Assembly: GCA_002721615.1 (NCBI GenBank)
Contig: PBKW01000012.1
Location: forward strand, 109,809 to 173,808
Origin: Chloroflexota bacterium
GTDB lineage: Bacteria > Chloroflexota > Dehalococcoidia > Lucifugimonadales > Lucifugimonadaceae
DNA: 64,000 nucleotides
Reading direction: 5' to 3'
The notes beneath the pieces were generated by a model. That model ran no database searches, was not told the origin of the DNA, and worked only from the letters and a program-made list of their open reading frames with translations. This document shows, piece by piece, positions 27,443-36,216 of the stretch (position 1 is its first letter; every line of letters begins with the position of its first letter). The translations under genes were made by a program, and so were the position numbers.

Positions 27443-27967
27443 ATGATATTCAAGGAACAGAATATAAAAGGAGTATACATAATAACTCCTGAACCTTTCT
27501 CTGACGAAAGAGGTTCTTTTATGAGAAATTTCTGTCAGAAAGAATTCGATGATCAAGGAATTGATAAAGAAGTAAAACAAGCAAATCTTTCTTACAACAA
27601 ATCAGCTTATACTTTAAGAGGATTCCACTATCAATTGGAGCCTTTTCAGGAATCTAAAACTATGACATGTGTAGATGGAGAAATATATGACGTAGTAGTA
27701 GATTTAAGAAAAGAATCTAAAACCTATAAAAAATGGATTTCTACAACTCTAAACCCTCAAAACAGGCTGAGTATACATATCCCTAAAGGATGTGCTAATG
27801 CTTTTCTAACTATGAAAAACAATACCCTTGTTCACTATTATTCTTCACAAATATACTCCCCTAATCATGAAAGAGGCGTTAATTATAAAGATCCAGAATT
27901 TAATTTTGAGTGGCCTATTCAGCCTCAAATAATTTCAGAAAAAGATAATAATCACCCATTTATATAA
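27443..27967 (+). CDS. rfbC: RmlC-like nucleotide-sugar 3,5-epimerase
   Basis: The 174-residue cupin-fold epimerase follows dTDP-4-dehydrorhamnose 3,5-epimerase. It has 'DERGSFMRNFCQKEF' at the start, the catalytic His in 'TLRGFHYQLEPFQESK', 'GEIYDVVVDLRKESKTYKKW', 'SIHIPKGCANAFLTM' (NAF replaces the usual HGF) and 'NYKDPEFNFEWP'. Beside a GDP-heptose pathway it may act on a GDP-4-keto-heptose, like MlghB in Campylobacter, rather than on dTDP-rhamnose precursors; no rfbA, rfbB or rfbD is seen here. It is followed after one base by a reductase gene. Confidence 0.8.
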   Translation: MIFKEQNIKGVYIITPEPFSDERGSFMRNFCQKEFDDQGIDKEVKQANLSYNKSAYTLRGFHYQLEPFQESKTMTCVDGEIYDVVVDLRKESKTYKKWISTTLNPQNRLSIHIPKGCANAFLTMKNNTLVHYYSSQIYSPNHERGVNYKDPEFNFEWPIQPQIISEKDNNHPFI

Positions 27968-27968
27968 T

Positions 27969-28850
27969 ATGAGATTATTAGTTACAGGAATAACAGGTTT
28001 TTTGGGAAAAAATTTAATTAATAATCTTCCAAGCGACTGCGATTTATTAGCTATTGCAAATTCTAAATCAATTAAAAAGTATCAGGGTTTTAATAATATC
28101 AAATACATTAATTGCAATTTTGAAAATTTCACAGAATTCTCTGATGATATTATCAAATTTAATCCAGAAACAGTATTGAACTTAGCATGGAAAGGAATTC
28201 CTAATTTCTCTTTGAAAAATTCTAAATACAATATAGAAAAAACTATGGATTTTTTCGACTTCATATCAGAAAAAACTCTTTGCTCCAAATTTATTTCTAT
28301 CGGAAGCTGTGCAGAATATTTTAACCCGGATGGAGAGACTGATGAAAATTATCCTAAAAATCCAAAAAATGATTTTACCTGGGCAAAAATAACACTAGAT
28401 AAATATTTAACAAAAAAATGTAATGAAAAAAACATAAACTATATTAACTTAAAACTTTTTTATGTTTATGGAAAATACCAAAGAGATGATTCTCTAATTC
28501 CTTATTTAATTAAAACTTATAAAAATAAAACTAAGCCAGAAATTAAAAATCCTTTCAATTCTCATGATTTCATTTATATTGATGATGTTATTTCTGCAAT
28601 ATGGGGGATAATAAACAATGACACATCAGAGGGATCATATAATATAGGTTCTGGTAAATCGATTTCTATATATGAAGTTAATGAAATTATAAGATCCGAA
28701 ATGAAAATATCTGACAAAATTAAACTAGAAAAACAAAATTCACAAATCCCAAATATAGATTTTTATGCCAACAATAAAAAAATAAAAGATGAAATTAATT
28801 GGATTCCAAAAACTAACATCATAGAAGGCATCAAAAACTGTATTACTTGA
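27969..28850 (+). CDS. NAD(P)-dependent sugar epimerase/reductase, extended SDR
   Basis: The 293-residue protein starts with the Rossmann motif 'RLLVTGITGFLGKNLI', has the Ser of the active site in 'ISIGSCAEYF', and 'VYGKYQRDDSLIPYLI' and 'HDFIYIDDVISAIW' typical of extended SDR sugar enzymes. At the catalytic YxxxK position the sequence is 'FTWAK', so Phe replaces the usual Tyr. Placed directly after the 3,5-epimerase, a 4-keto-sugar reductase is the natural guess (RmlD or MlghC role), but the missing Tyr makes activity uncertain. Confidence 0.7.
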   Translation: MRLLVTGITGFLGKNLINNLPSDCDLLAIANSKSIKKYQGFNNIKYINCNFENFTEFSDDIIKFNPETVLNLAWKGIPNFSLKNSKYNIEKTMDFFDFISEKTLCSKFISIGSCAEYFNPDGETDENYPKNPKNDFTWAKITLDKYLTKKCNEKNINYINLKLFYVYGKYQRDDSLIPYLIKTYKNKTKPEIKNPFNSHDFIYIDDVISAIWGIINNDTSEGSYNIGSGKSISIYEVNEIIRSEMKISDKIKLEKQNSQIPNIDFYANNKKIKDEINWIPKTNIIEGIKNCIT

Positions 28851-28960
28851 TAAGGTCTTATTCAAATAGATTAAAAAGCATTCTATAAAACCCAAAATAT
28901 AATATATAATCGAGACCTATTAATGAAATTACTTAAATTTTATCCGTATAATATTTCAAA

Positions 28961-29521
28961 ATGAAACAAACTAATTTAAATGAAATTATTGAAAATAATG
29001 TAAAGTCTCTACAAGATCTTGATGTAAACTCAATTGAAAAAGTTGCATCAGAAATCCTTGAAGTTAGAAATAATGAAGGAACTTTATATATAGCTGGTAA
29101 TGGAGGAAGTTCATCAACTGCTTCTCATTTCGTAAATGACTTAACCAAAGCTACTAGAAAAACATCAAATAAATTAAACATTAAAGCTACATGCCTTTCT
29201 GATAACACTTCCTTAATTACAGCAATATCTAATGATATTAGCTATGATGAAATTTTTAGATTTCAAATTGACAAGAATATTTCAACAAGAGACTTGTTAA
29301 TAGTAATTTCCGCTAGCGGTAATTCCAAAAATTTAGTTAAAGCAGTTGATTATTGTAAAAATAATAGGATAAAAACTATTGGTTTATTGGGTTTTGATGG
29401 AGGAATTCTCTTAAAAAAAGTTGATACCCCTATATTAATTAAATCAGCAATTGGAGAATATGAACTGGTAGAAAATATCCATCTGACTATCTGTCATATG
29501 ATTACGAAATATCTTTCATGA
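28961..29521 (+). CDS. gmhA: Phosphoheptose isomerase (SIS domain)
   Basis: GmhA converts sedoheptulose 7-phosphate to D-glycero-D-manno-heptose 7-phosphate. The 186-residue SIS protein has 'LYIAGNGGSSSTASHFVNDL' near residues 46-65, 'TSLITAISNDISYDEIF' near 85-101 and 'LIVISASGNSKNLVKAVDYC' near 113-132. The C-terminal 'VENIHLTICHMI' carries the conserved His/Gln region. Its stop overlaps the next ATG by 4 bases, which ties it to the fused HddC-GmhB enzyme. Confidence 0.88.
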   Translation: MKQTNLNEIIENNVKSLQDLDVNSIEKVASEILEVRNNEGTLYIAGNGGSSSTASHFVNDLTKATRKTSNKLNIKATCLSDNTSLITAISNDISYDEIFRFQIDKNISTRDLLIVISASGNSKNLVKAVDYCKNNRIKTIGLLGFDGGILLKKVDTPILIKSAIGEYELVENIHLTICHMITKYLS

Positions 29522-30708
29522 AAAGTAAAATAAACCTTTCACAGTGTGTAATTTTAGCAGGAGGTTTGGGTGAGAGAATGATGCCTCTAACTGAAAAAAT
29601 CCCAAAACCTCTTATTTCTATTAATAACACCCCCTTTCTATTTCATTTACTAAAAATGCTCAAGGATAATAACTTTAAAGATGTATTAATTTTAGGAGGA
29701 TATAAATCCGAAGAAATAGAAAAATATATAACTAGTATTGGCAATATTGGATTAAATATAACTTTTTCTAACTTAGATTTATTTGCCCAAACATCGAAAA
29801 GATTAAATCATGCTAAAGATCTTATAGAAAAACATTTTCTATTAATATATTGCGATAACTATTGGCCAATTGATTTGAAAGGGATATTAGAAAAATTTAA
29901 TTCTGAAAATAATTTAGCCCAAATTACTGTATATGATAATAAATTTGGTTATACAAAAAATAATGTTGATTATTCAGAAAATAAAATTATTAATTACGAC
30001 AGTTCTAGGCAATCACCAAACTTAAAAGGCGTAAATATAGGTTATATTGTAATGAATAAATCTTGCCTAGAAAATATTGGCGATCAAAACATTGATTTTG
30101 AATCAAAGATATTTCCTAATTTAATCAAAAACTCTCAGCTTGGATACTTTAAAACAAAACATAAATATTACAGTATAGGAAGTTTAAATAGACTACCAAT
30201 AACAGAAAAATATTTTTCTAATCAAAAATACATATTCCTAGATAGAGATGGAGTTTTAAATGAGAAAATGCCAAAAGCTCAATATGTCGTTTCTTGGGAT
30301 CAATGGAAATGGAGAGATGGGGCACTAGAAGGTCTAAAGTTTCTAAAAGAAAAAAACATTAAAGTAATCATTATCACAAATCAAGCAGGAGTATCTAGAT
30401 TAAGAATGAGCAAATCAGATTTAGACAACATTCACAAACAAATGTTGGAAGATATTAGAAATTATGGTGGTGATATAGAAAAAATATATGTATGCACATG
30501 TAATTGGAATGATGATTGTGATTGTAGAAAACCTAAGCCTGGAATGCTTTTTCAAGCACAATTTGATTTCGATTTTAAAATGGAGAAAACTTTTTTTATT
30601 GGAGATGATGAAAGAGATAAATCAGCAGCTATAAAAGCTGGCTGTAAACCCATTTTAATTAAGGGAAATGATAGATTAGATCTTATAGTGAAACAACTCT
30701 TTGACTAG
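29518..30708 (+). CDS. Fused heptose-1-phosphate guanylyltransferase and heptose-1,7-bisphosphate 7-phosphatase
   Basis: Two enzymes are joined in 396 residues. Residues 1-230 are a nucleotidyltransferase with 'VILAGGLGERMMPLTEKIPK' near 11-30 and 'YCDNYW' as the metal motif, fitting HddC. Residues 238-396 are a HAD phosphatase of the GmhB type: 'FLDRDGVLNEKMP' with D242 and D244, 'IITNQAGVSR', a Cys cluster 'CTCNWNDDCDCRKPKPGM' that binds zinc in GmhB, and 'FIGDDERDKSAA'. With GmhA and HddA this completes GDP-D-glycero-alpha-D-manno-heptose synthesis. Confidence 0.88.
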   Translation: MKSKINLSQCVILAGGLGERMMPLTEKIPKPLISINNTPFLFHLLKMLKDNNFKDVLILGGYKSEEIEKYITSIGNIGLNITFSNLDLFAQTSKRLNHAKDLIEKHFLLIYCDNYWPIDLKGILEKFNSENNLAQITVYDNKFGYTKNNVDYSENKIINYDSSRQSPNLKGVNIGYIVMNKSCLENIGDQNIDFESKIFPNLIKNSQLGYFKTKHKYYSIGSLNRLPITEKYFSNQKYIFLDRDGVLNEKMPKAQYVVSWDQWKWRDGALEGLKFLKEKNIKVIIITNQAGVSRLRMSKSDLDNIHKQMLEDIRNYGGDIEKIYVCTCNWNDDCDCRKPKPGMLFQAQFDFDFKMEKTFFIGDDERDKSAAIKAGCKPILIKGNDRLDLIVKQLFD

Positions 30709-30716
30709 GTGAAATT

Positions 30717-31754
30717 ATGAAGTATTTAGTCACAGGTCATAAAGGTTACATAGGATCTGATTTAACAAATAAATTATTAAGATTGGGACATGAAGTAATT
30801 GGGATAGATAATGGTTATTTCGAAGATTGTAGATTTGATGAATATCCAACAAAATCTTTATATCAATCAATAAAAAAAGATTTAAGAGAAATTACCAAAA
30901 TTGATCTAGAAGGAATAGATACTGTTTTTCATCTTGCAGCATTAAGTAATGATCCAATAGGAAATTTAAATTCAACTTGGACTAGTCAAATAAACAACTT
31001 AGGTTCTGTGAGATTAGCAAATTTATGTAAATCAGTAGGTGTATCAAGATTCTTGTTCTCTTCAAGTTGTATCATGTATGGAGAATCTAACTTAGATACA
31101 GTAGATGAAACTTCTCCTGTTGACCCTAAAACTGACTACGCTAAAAGTAAAGTTGATGCTGAAAAAAAAATACTGAAATTAGCTGATTCAAAATTTGCTC
31201 CAGTTTCATTGAGAAATGGAACAGTATATGGATTGTCTGAGTTCATGAGATTTGATACTGTAACCAATGATTTTACAGGATCAGCAATGTGTACAGGCAA
31301 AATAATTATCAAAGGAAATGGGAAACCTTGGAGACCAGTAGTCTACATTGGAGATGTGAGTAGATCTTTTATAGAAATATCAAGAGCCCCTATAAATATT
31401 ATTAGTGGAGAAATTTTCAATAATGGATCTGATGAATTAAATATACAAATATTTAAACTTGCTGAAATTGTTGCAAATACCATTCCTGGAACAGAAGTTA
31501 AAGTCTTACAAAAAAATGACGAAGATCAAAGAACTTACAGAGCTTCATTTAATAAAATAAAAAAATATTTTCCTGACTTCAAATTTCAGTTTAATCCAAA
31601 TGATGGTGTAAAAAAACTCTATGAAGAATTTCAAGGCATAGGATTGAAGAAAAATGATTATTTATCTGGTAAATTCATTAGAATGAAAAACTTAACTCGT
31701 TTAATTGAAAATAACCTTTTAGATAACAACTTATATTGGGTAAATAAGTCATAA
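30717..31754 (+). CDS. NAD-dependent nucleotide-sugar epimerase/dehydratase
   Basis: The 345-residue extended SDR has 'KYLVTGHKGYIGSDLTNKLL' at the start, 'FLFSSSCIMYGESN' with the active-site Ser, an intact Y-x-x-x-K in 'KTDYAKSKVDAEKKIL', and 'VSLRNGTVYGLS'. It lies between the HddC-GmhB fusion and HddA and overlaps HddA by one base, so it most likely acts on the heptose nucleotide (4-epimerase or 4,6-dehydratase role). The exact reaction cannot be read from sequence. Confidence 0.82.
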   Translation: MKYLVTGHKGYIGSDLTNKLLRLGHEVIGIDNGYFEDCRFDEYPTKSLYQSIKKDLREITKIDLEGIDTVFHLAALSNDPIGNLNSTWTSQINNLGSVRLANLCKSVGVSRFLFSSSCIMYGESNLDTVDETSPVDPKTDYAKSKVDAEKKILKLADSKFAPVSLRNGTVYGLSEFMRFDTVTNDFTGSAMCTGKIIIKGNGKPWRPVVYIGDVSRSFIEISRAPINIISGEIFNNGSDELNIQIFKLAEIVANTIPGTEVKVLQKNDEDQRTYRASFNKIKKYFPDFKFQFNPNDGVKKLYEEFQGIGLKKNDYLSGKFIRMKNLTRLIENNLLDNNLYWVNKS

Positions 31755-32761
31755 TGGCAATAAAAAATGAAAAGAAATTGGTTGTCTCTTCCACACCTTT
31801 AAGAATATCTTTTGTTGGAGGAGGTACAGATTTTCCAAAATTTTACAAAAAGCATGGTGGATCTTTTATCAGTTCAACAATTGATAAAGAAACAATAGTA
31901 ACAGTTAAACGTCACGGTTCAATTTTTGAGGAAAACTATAGGCTTAATTATTCATCTTCTGAAATCACCCATGAATTAAAAGAGATAAGAAATGAAATTG
32001 CTAGAGAATGTATAAAACTCACTGGAACGAAACCTCCAATATTCGTTAATACGATATCAGATTTACCTGAAAAATCTGGACTAGGATCTTCTAGTTCTTT
32101 TTGCGTTGGATTATTAAATGCTCTTTTTGAATTGAATAACGAAAAAATAAATAAAGAGGATTTGGTAAAAGCAGCAATAGAAGTAGAAATAAATATCTTA
32201 GGAAAACCAATTGGGATTCAAGATCATTATGCTGCTACTTATGGAGGTTTAAATTACTTTCATGTTTCCACTTCAGGAAAAGTATTAGTAGAGCCTATTA
32301 AATTAAATGAAAATAAGATCAATAAAATGCTTTTTAAAAAATTTTTACTTTTTTGGACAAAAATACAAAGAAGTTCTTCAGATATACTAACCGAACAAAA
32401 TAATAACACTGAAAAAAATATTTCTGATTTACTTTTTATAAAAAATCAATGCCCTATATTTTGGGACTTATTAAATAACAATTTCGAAATTCAAACAATG
32501 GGAAAATTAATAAAAGAAGGGTGGGAAAAGAAAATTAATCTTTCATCAAAAATCACAAACACTAAAATAACTTCATGGTACGAAAAAGCAATAAATAACG
32601 GAGCATTAGGAGGAAAATTATTAGGAGCAGGTGGCGGTGGATTTATCCTCATAGTAAGTGAATATGAATCTAGGGAAAATATCAAACATTCATTAAACGA
32701 ACTTTTAGAGATTGAAGTTAATTATAACCCAAAAGGATCCAGAATTTTACTTGTTCAATAA
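31754..32761 (+). CDS. hddA: GHMP kinase, D-glycero-alpha-D-manno-heptose 7-phosphate kinase-like
   Basis: The 335-residue GHMP-fold kinase begins 'VVSSTPLRISFVGGGTDFPK' and has the ATP loop 'PEKSGLGSSSSFCVG' near 104-118, 'GKPIGIQDHYAATYGGLNYF' near 152-171 and the C-terminal 'GALGGKLLGAGGGGFIL'. This is the HddA pattern, putting a phosphate on C1 of heptose 7-phosphate. The neighbouring gmhA and hddC-gmhB genes support that assignment over galactokinase or mevalonate kinase. Confidence 0.88.
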   Translation: MAIKNEKKLVVSSTPLRISFVGGGTDFPKFYKKHGGSFISSTIDKETIVTVKRHGSIFEENYRLNYSSSEITHELKEIRNEIARECIKLTGTKPPIFVNTISDLPEKSGLGSSSSFCVGLLNALFELNNEKINKEDLVKAAIEVEINILGKPIGIQDHYAATYGGLNYFHVSTSGKVLVEPIKLNENKINKMLFKKFLLFWTKIQRSSSDILTEQNNNTEKNISDLLFIKNQCPIFWDLLNNNFEIQTMGKLIKEGWEKKINLSSKITNTKITSWYEKAINNGALGGKLLGAGGGGFILIVSEYESRENIKHSLNELLEIEVNYNPKGSRILLVQ

Positions 32762-32794
32762 ATTCAATACTATATGATATGAAAAGGAGGAAAC

Positions 32795-34024
32795 ATGAGG
32801 ATTGTAGACAAATCATTAATCCCAAATGATTCAAGTAAAGTTGAAGATATTTTAGATTTAGGAACATCACCTTTAGCTAATGGATTAGTAAATAGTAAAG
32901 ATTTAGAAAATGTTCGATCTTATCCATTAAAGTTAGGAAGATGTACAATTTCTGGGCATGTACAACTGACTACATTTATTGAACCAAAAGAAATGTTTAC
33001 AGACTATTTATATATTTCCTCTGTATCATCTACTCTAAAAACTCACCTTGAAAAAATTTCTGACTTTATTAGTAATTATTTTAAAATAGGAAATGAAGAC
33101 TTATGTATTGATATAGGATCTAACGATGGAACTCTTTTATCAGGATTCTTAAAGAAAGGTAAAAGAGTTTTAGGAGTAGATCCAGCAACTAATTTAGCTA
33201 AATTAGCGAAAGAAAAAGGAGTAAATACTATTCCAGCATATTTTGGTCTAGAAACAGCTAGTCAAATTTTAAATTCGCATGGTAAAGCAAAAATTATTTC
33301 TCTTACAAACACATTCCCTCACTTACAACAACTTGATGATTTTATTAAAGGGATTGATGTACTGCTAAAAGAAGATGGAGTTGTATTTATAGAAACACAT
33401 TATTTAGCAGATATTTATGATCAGGTAGCCTTCGACACAATATATCATGAACATGTTTCTTATTGGCACCTGTCACCTATAAAGAAAATGTTTGAAAATT
33501 TTGGATTTGAAATTTCATACGCCGAAAGAATACCTCTACATCATGGTCAATTAAGAATATTAATTTCAAGAAAAGGTGTCAGAACTCCCGACAATTCTGT
33601 AAATGATCTTATTAAATGGGAAAAAGATAACAAAATAGGTGAAAAGTCTACATGTCAAAATTTTGCAAAAAATTCTATTGATATCAAAAAAAATCTTAAT
33701 GAATTACTAAATAAATTAAAGAATGAAGGGAAAAATATAGCTGGATATGGAGCACCTGCAAAAGCTACTACACTTTTGAATTTTCTCGGATTAAATAATC
33801 AAAACGTGCAATATGCTATAGATCGAAGCCCATTAAAACAAGGTCTATTTATTCCTGGAACAGGTATAGAAATTAAATCACCAGAAATATTAGAAAATTC
33901 ACAACCTGATTATCTAATTTTGTTTGCTTGGAATTTTAAAGAAGAAATTTTAAATCAACTCTTTTCATATAGAAATAATGGAGGAAAATTCATTATTCCT
34001 TTACCCCATTTAGAAATAATTTAA
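32795..34024 (+). CDS. Sugar C-methyltransferase-like SAM enzyme
   Basis: The 409-residue protein follows the three-part sugar C-methyltransferase design. The N-terminal part ('VEDILDLGTSPLANGLVN', 'LYISSVSSTLKTHLE') has lost most of the usual zinc-binding cysteines. The SAM domain has 'LCIDIGSNDGTLLSGFLKKG' and 'DTIYHEHVSYWHLSPIK'. The C-terminal part 'IAGYGAPAKATTLLNFLGL' is also family-typical. A strong Shine-Dalgarno (AAGGAGG) precedes the ATG. It probably methylates a nucleotide-linked 4-keto sugar made by the neighbours. Confidence 0.82.
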   Translation: MRIVDKSLIPNDSSKVEDILDLGTSPLANGLVNSKDLENVRSYPLKLGRCTISGHVQLTTFIEPKEMFTDYLYISSVSSTLKTHLEKISDFISNYFKIGNEDLCIDIGSNDGTLLSGFLKKGKRVLGVDPATNLAKLAKEKGVNTIPAYFGLETASQILNSHGKAKIISLTNTFPHLQQLDDFIKGIDVLLKEDGVVFIETHYLADIYDQVAFDTIYHEHVSYWHLSPIKKMFENFGFEISYAERIPLHHGQLRILISRKGVRTPDNSVNDLIKWEKDNKIGEKSTCQNFAKNSIDIKKNLNELLNKLKNEGKNIAGYGAPAKATTLLNFLGLNNQNVQYAIDRSPLKQGLFIPGTGIEIKSPEILENSQPDYLILFAWNFKEEILNQLFSYRNNGGKFIIPLPHLEII

Positions 34025-34051
34025 TCTCAATAAACTGTAATATAAAATCAT

Positions 34052-35833
34052 TTATAGGAATTTTTCAAAAGATTTCAGGAAATATTCAACATTTACTAAT
34101 TTCCATGTTGAAGCTATTCCATCTTCTCCCAATAAAGAAGGGATTTCTGTAATCTCTAAAAATTCTTTACTAATTTTAAAATCTTTATCAACTACTTCTT
34201 GTAAAGATTCATTAGGATAACCAGAAAAACCTTGTTTAGGGAACAATAAGGCTTCAGAAAATTCTTTTTTAAATAAATTTTTCATTAGAGGTCTGGTAAT
34301 ATCATCAATATTTTTAGAAGATATATCTATCTTGAATTTAGATGGCAAATTAAGTGCAAACTTCATAACTTTTTCTGTAAGAAAAAAACCTCTTGATTCA
34401 ACTGAAGACATCATTGTCATTGTATCAGAAGCTCTTATTCCTACTGATTCAAGTTGGATTGTAAAATCTAAATAAAGAATAGATTGAATCACCTTCTCAT
34501 CATCATTAAGATGATTAAATAATTTTAAAGTTTTCATCCATAATTTATTAGATTTTTCTAATAATTTTTCCTTATTCCAATCATGAAATTTAAAACCTAA
34601 ATCATTAACCCCACTATAGATACTTGGATTAGTTTTGTTATCATAATTAGAAGATAAAATTTGCGGTAATTGTTTATAAAATTCATAACCACCAAATAAT
34701 TCGTCTCCACCATCTCCAGTTAACAATACTTTAAAATTATTTTCCCTCACTTTTCTTGCTAATATCGCTTGTGAAATAAAATGATGAGTTGGGAAAGGCA
34801 TACATATAGCTTCATAGCATTCATCAGCAAACTCTCTAAACTGTTCTGGAGTAACTGTAATATCAAGAATGTTTTTATTCACTAAATCTCCAAATTTCTT
34901 AATTTGAGAAGCAACATTATCTTTTCCTGGAAATTGAAGAATTATTAAATTAGGAGATTCTTTATTCACAGACCATGAAAATTTGCTAGCAATTGAAGAA
35001 TCAACTCCTCCACTAAACACACTCATTAAAGAAGAATCTTGAGTTAATTGGATTGCATTATCTAAAAAAACACTCCTTAATTCTTTAGTTAAATTATTAA
35101 TATTTTCATTTTGCCTATCAATAATTAATTCCTCATCTATTAAAGAATAAGGAAACTTTTCATCTATCACAGAATAATTGTTGTTATGTAAATTTAGTTT
35201 TGTAAGGACGCCAGGTTGAAATGTATCTAAATTTTTGTAGATAGTATTTTGAGGAGTAAGCAAATGCCTTGTAAAAAAATATTCTCTTAAGACGTCCTTA
35301 TCAATTTTAATTTCAGGAACTAATTCAAGTATGGGACCTATCTGAGAAGAAACTATAAAAATATTATTATCCTCATATTTATATATAACCTTCTCCCCTA
35401 TCATGTCTCTGCCAATAATCAGTTCCTTAGATTCTTTATCAAAAAGAATATACGCAAACATACCTTCAATAGTTTTGAAAACCTTATTGGGAGTCATTAC
35501 CTCATGCAAATTAACGAATGTTTCTGTATCTGTACCAGAAATATTTTTATTTCCTATAGATTCTAAGAAATTATTCTGGAGATTATTGTGATTATATATT
35601 TCACCATTAAAGAGAATTTCAAATCTTCCGTTATTTGATTGGCGATAACTAATATTGAGGCTAGGGTTTCCAGTAATAGATAACACTGTTTGAGAAAGAT
35701 AAAGTTTTCCATCAAGATAATAATTAGAAAAATTATAATCTGGACCTCTAGAAAAAATTTTATCAGTAGCTCTTTCACAGTCCTCAAAATTAAGAACACC
35801 TAATTTAGAATAAACTGCCAGAATTCCACACAT
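34052..35833 (-). CDS. asnB: Asparagine synthetase (glutamine-hydrolysing)
   Basis: The 593-residue protein starts MCGILAVYSK with the catalytic Cys C2, then 'KIFSRGPDYN', 'EILFNGEIYNHNNLQNNFLE' and 'SGTDTETFVNLHEV' of the glutaminase domain. The synthetase domain has 'MSVFSGGVDSSIASKFS' and 'VLLTGDGGDELFGGYEFYKQ'. It uses Gln and ATP to amidate Asp, or a sugar carboxylate, as found for AsnB-like enzymes in glycan clusters. It faces the glycan run tail to tail, with 27 bases between the stops. Confidence 0.9.
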   Translation of the reverse strand: MCGILAVYSKLGVLNFEDCERATDKIFSRGPDYNFSNYYLDGKLYLSQTVLSITGNPSLNISYRQSNNGRFEILFNGEIYNHNNLQNNFLESIGNKNISGTDTETFVNLHEVMTPNKVFKTIEGMFAYILFDKESKELIIGRDMIGEKVIYKYEDNNIFIVSSQIGPILELVPEIKIDKDVLREYFFTRHLLTPQNTIYKNLDTFQPGVLTKLNLHNNNYSVIDEKFPYSLIDEELIIDRQNENINNLTKELRSVFLDNAIQLTQDSSLMSVFSGGVDSSIASKFSWSVNKESPNLIILQFPGKDNVASQIKKFGDLVNKNILDITVTPEQFREFADECYEAICMPFPTHHFISQAILARKVRENNFKVLLTGDGGDELFGGYEFYKQLPQILSSNYDNKTNPSIYSGVNDLGFKFHDWNKEKLLEKSNKLWMKTLKLFNHLNDDEKVIQSILYLDFTIQLESVGIRASDTMTMMSSVESRGFFLTEKVMKFALNLPSKFKIDISSKNIDDITRPLMKNLFKKEFSEALLFPKQGFSGYPNESLQEVVDKDFKISKEFLEITEIPSLLGEDGIASTWKLVNVEYFLKSFEKFL

Positions 35834-36053
35834 TCAATATTCCTTTCAATTAAATAGTATTATTTTATAAGTTATTATAGGTAAACTTTAACTCGATAAA
35901 AAATATTAGGCTTTATCGAATCTTTAAAGATTTTCTATGGCTTTAAAAAGTCTAAAAAAATGTTCCTAATAAAGTAATTGTAATAAGAATAATACAAAAA
36001 TATTTTTTTTCTAAACCACTTAAAAGTAAATTTTATTGAAATTATTTATTATG

Positions 36054-36059
36054 TATAAT
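36054..36059 (+). promoter_or_regulatory. Candidate -10 box for the cysteine-rich peptide gene
   Basis: A perfect TATAAT lies 57 bases before the ATG at 36117, in the 283-base gap after asnB, which otherwise holds no gene. No good -35 hexamer stands at the right distance, so this is weak support. Confidence 0.25.
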
Positions 36060-36116
36060 AATAATCATTAGTTTAAAACAGAACTATTTCGAAAAAAATA
36101 TCATATTTGAGGAAAA

Positions 36117-36182
36117 ATGAGCAACTGTAATAATCCAAATTGCAAATGCGATCCATGTGAATGTAATCCATGTAATTGTTAA
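36117..36182 (+). CDS. 21-residue cysteine-rich, metallothionein-like peptide
   Basis: The frame starts at an ATG preceded by GAGGAAAA, a strong Shine-Dalgarno in this genome. It encodes 21 residues, 7 of them Cys (positions 4, 9, 11, 14, 16, 19 and 21), with a regular CxCxxCxCxxCxC pattern; the rest are mostly Asn, Pro, Lys, Asp and Glu. The stop is TAA at 36180-36182. Such density and spacing are typical of metal-thiolate clusters in metallothioneins. It lies in the gap between asnB and an EamA transporter, and no membrane or signal sequence is present. It is too short to place by homology. Confidence 0.6.
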   Translation: MSNCNNPNCKCDPCECNPCNC

Positions 36183-36195
36183 TAAAAAATCTCTT

Positions 36196-36216
36196 ACTAT
36201 AATCGAGGTTTATAGT
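36196..36216 (+). promoter_or_regulatory. Hairpin with a Shine-Dalgarno-like loop before the EamA gene
   Basis: ACTATAA (36196-36202) and TTATAGT (36210-36216) are perfect inverted repeats around the loop TCGAGGT, which contains GAGG. The right arm covers the most upstream possible start (ATA at 36212) of the transporter frame. It may be a leader structure hiding the ribosome site; the stem is all A-T apart from one G-C pair, so stability is low. Confidence 0.25.

Noticed and set aside
27443..27967. A complete dTDP-rhamnose pathway
   Set aside because: Only the RmlC-like epimerase and a reductase-like SDR are present; no RmlA or RmlB is seen in the window.
28853..28920. AGGTCT/AGACCT inverted repeat before gmhA as an operator
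   Set aside because: The arms are only 6 bases and about 55 bases apart, which is expected by chance in such DNA.
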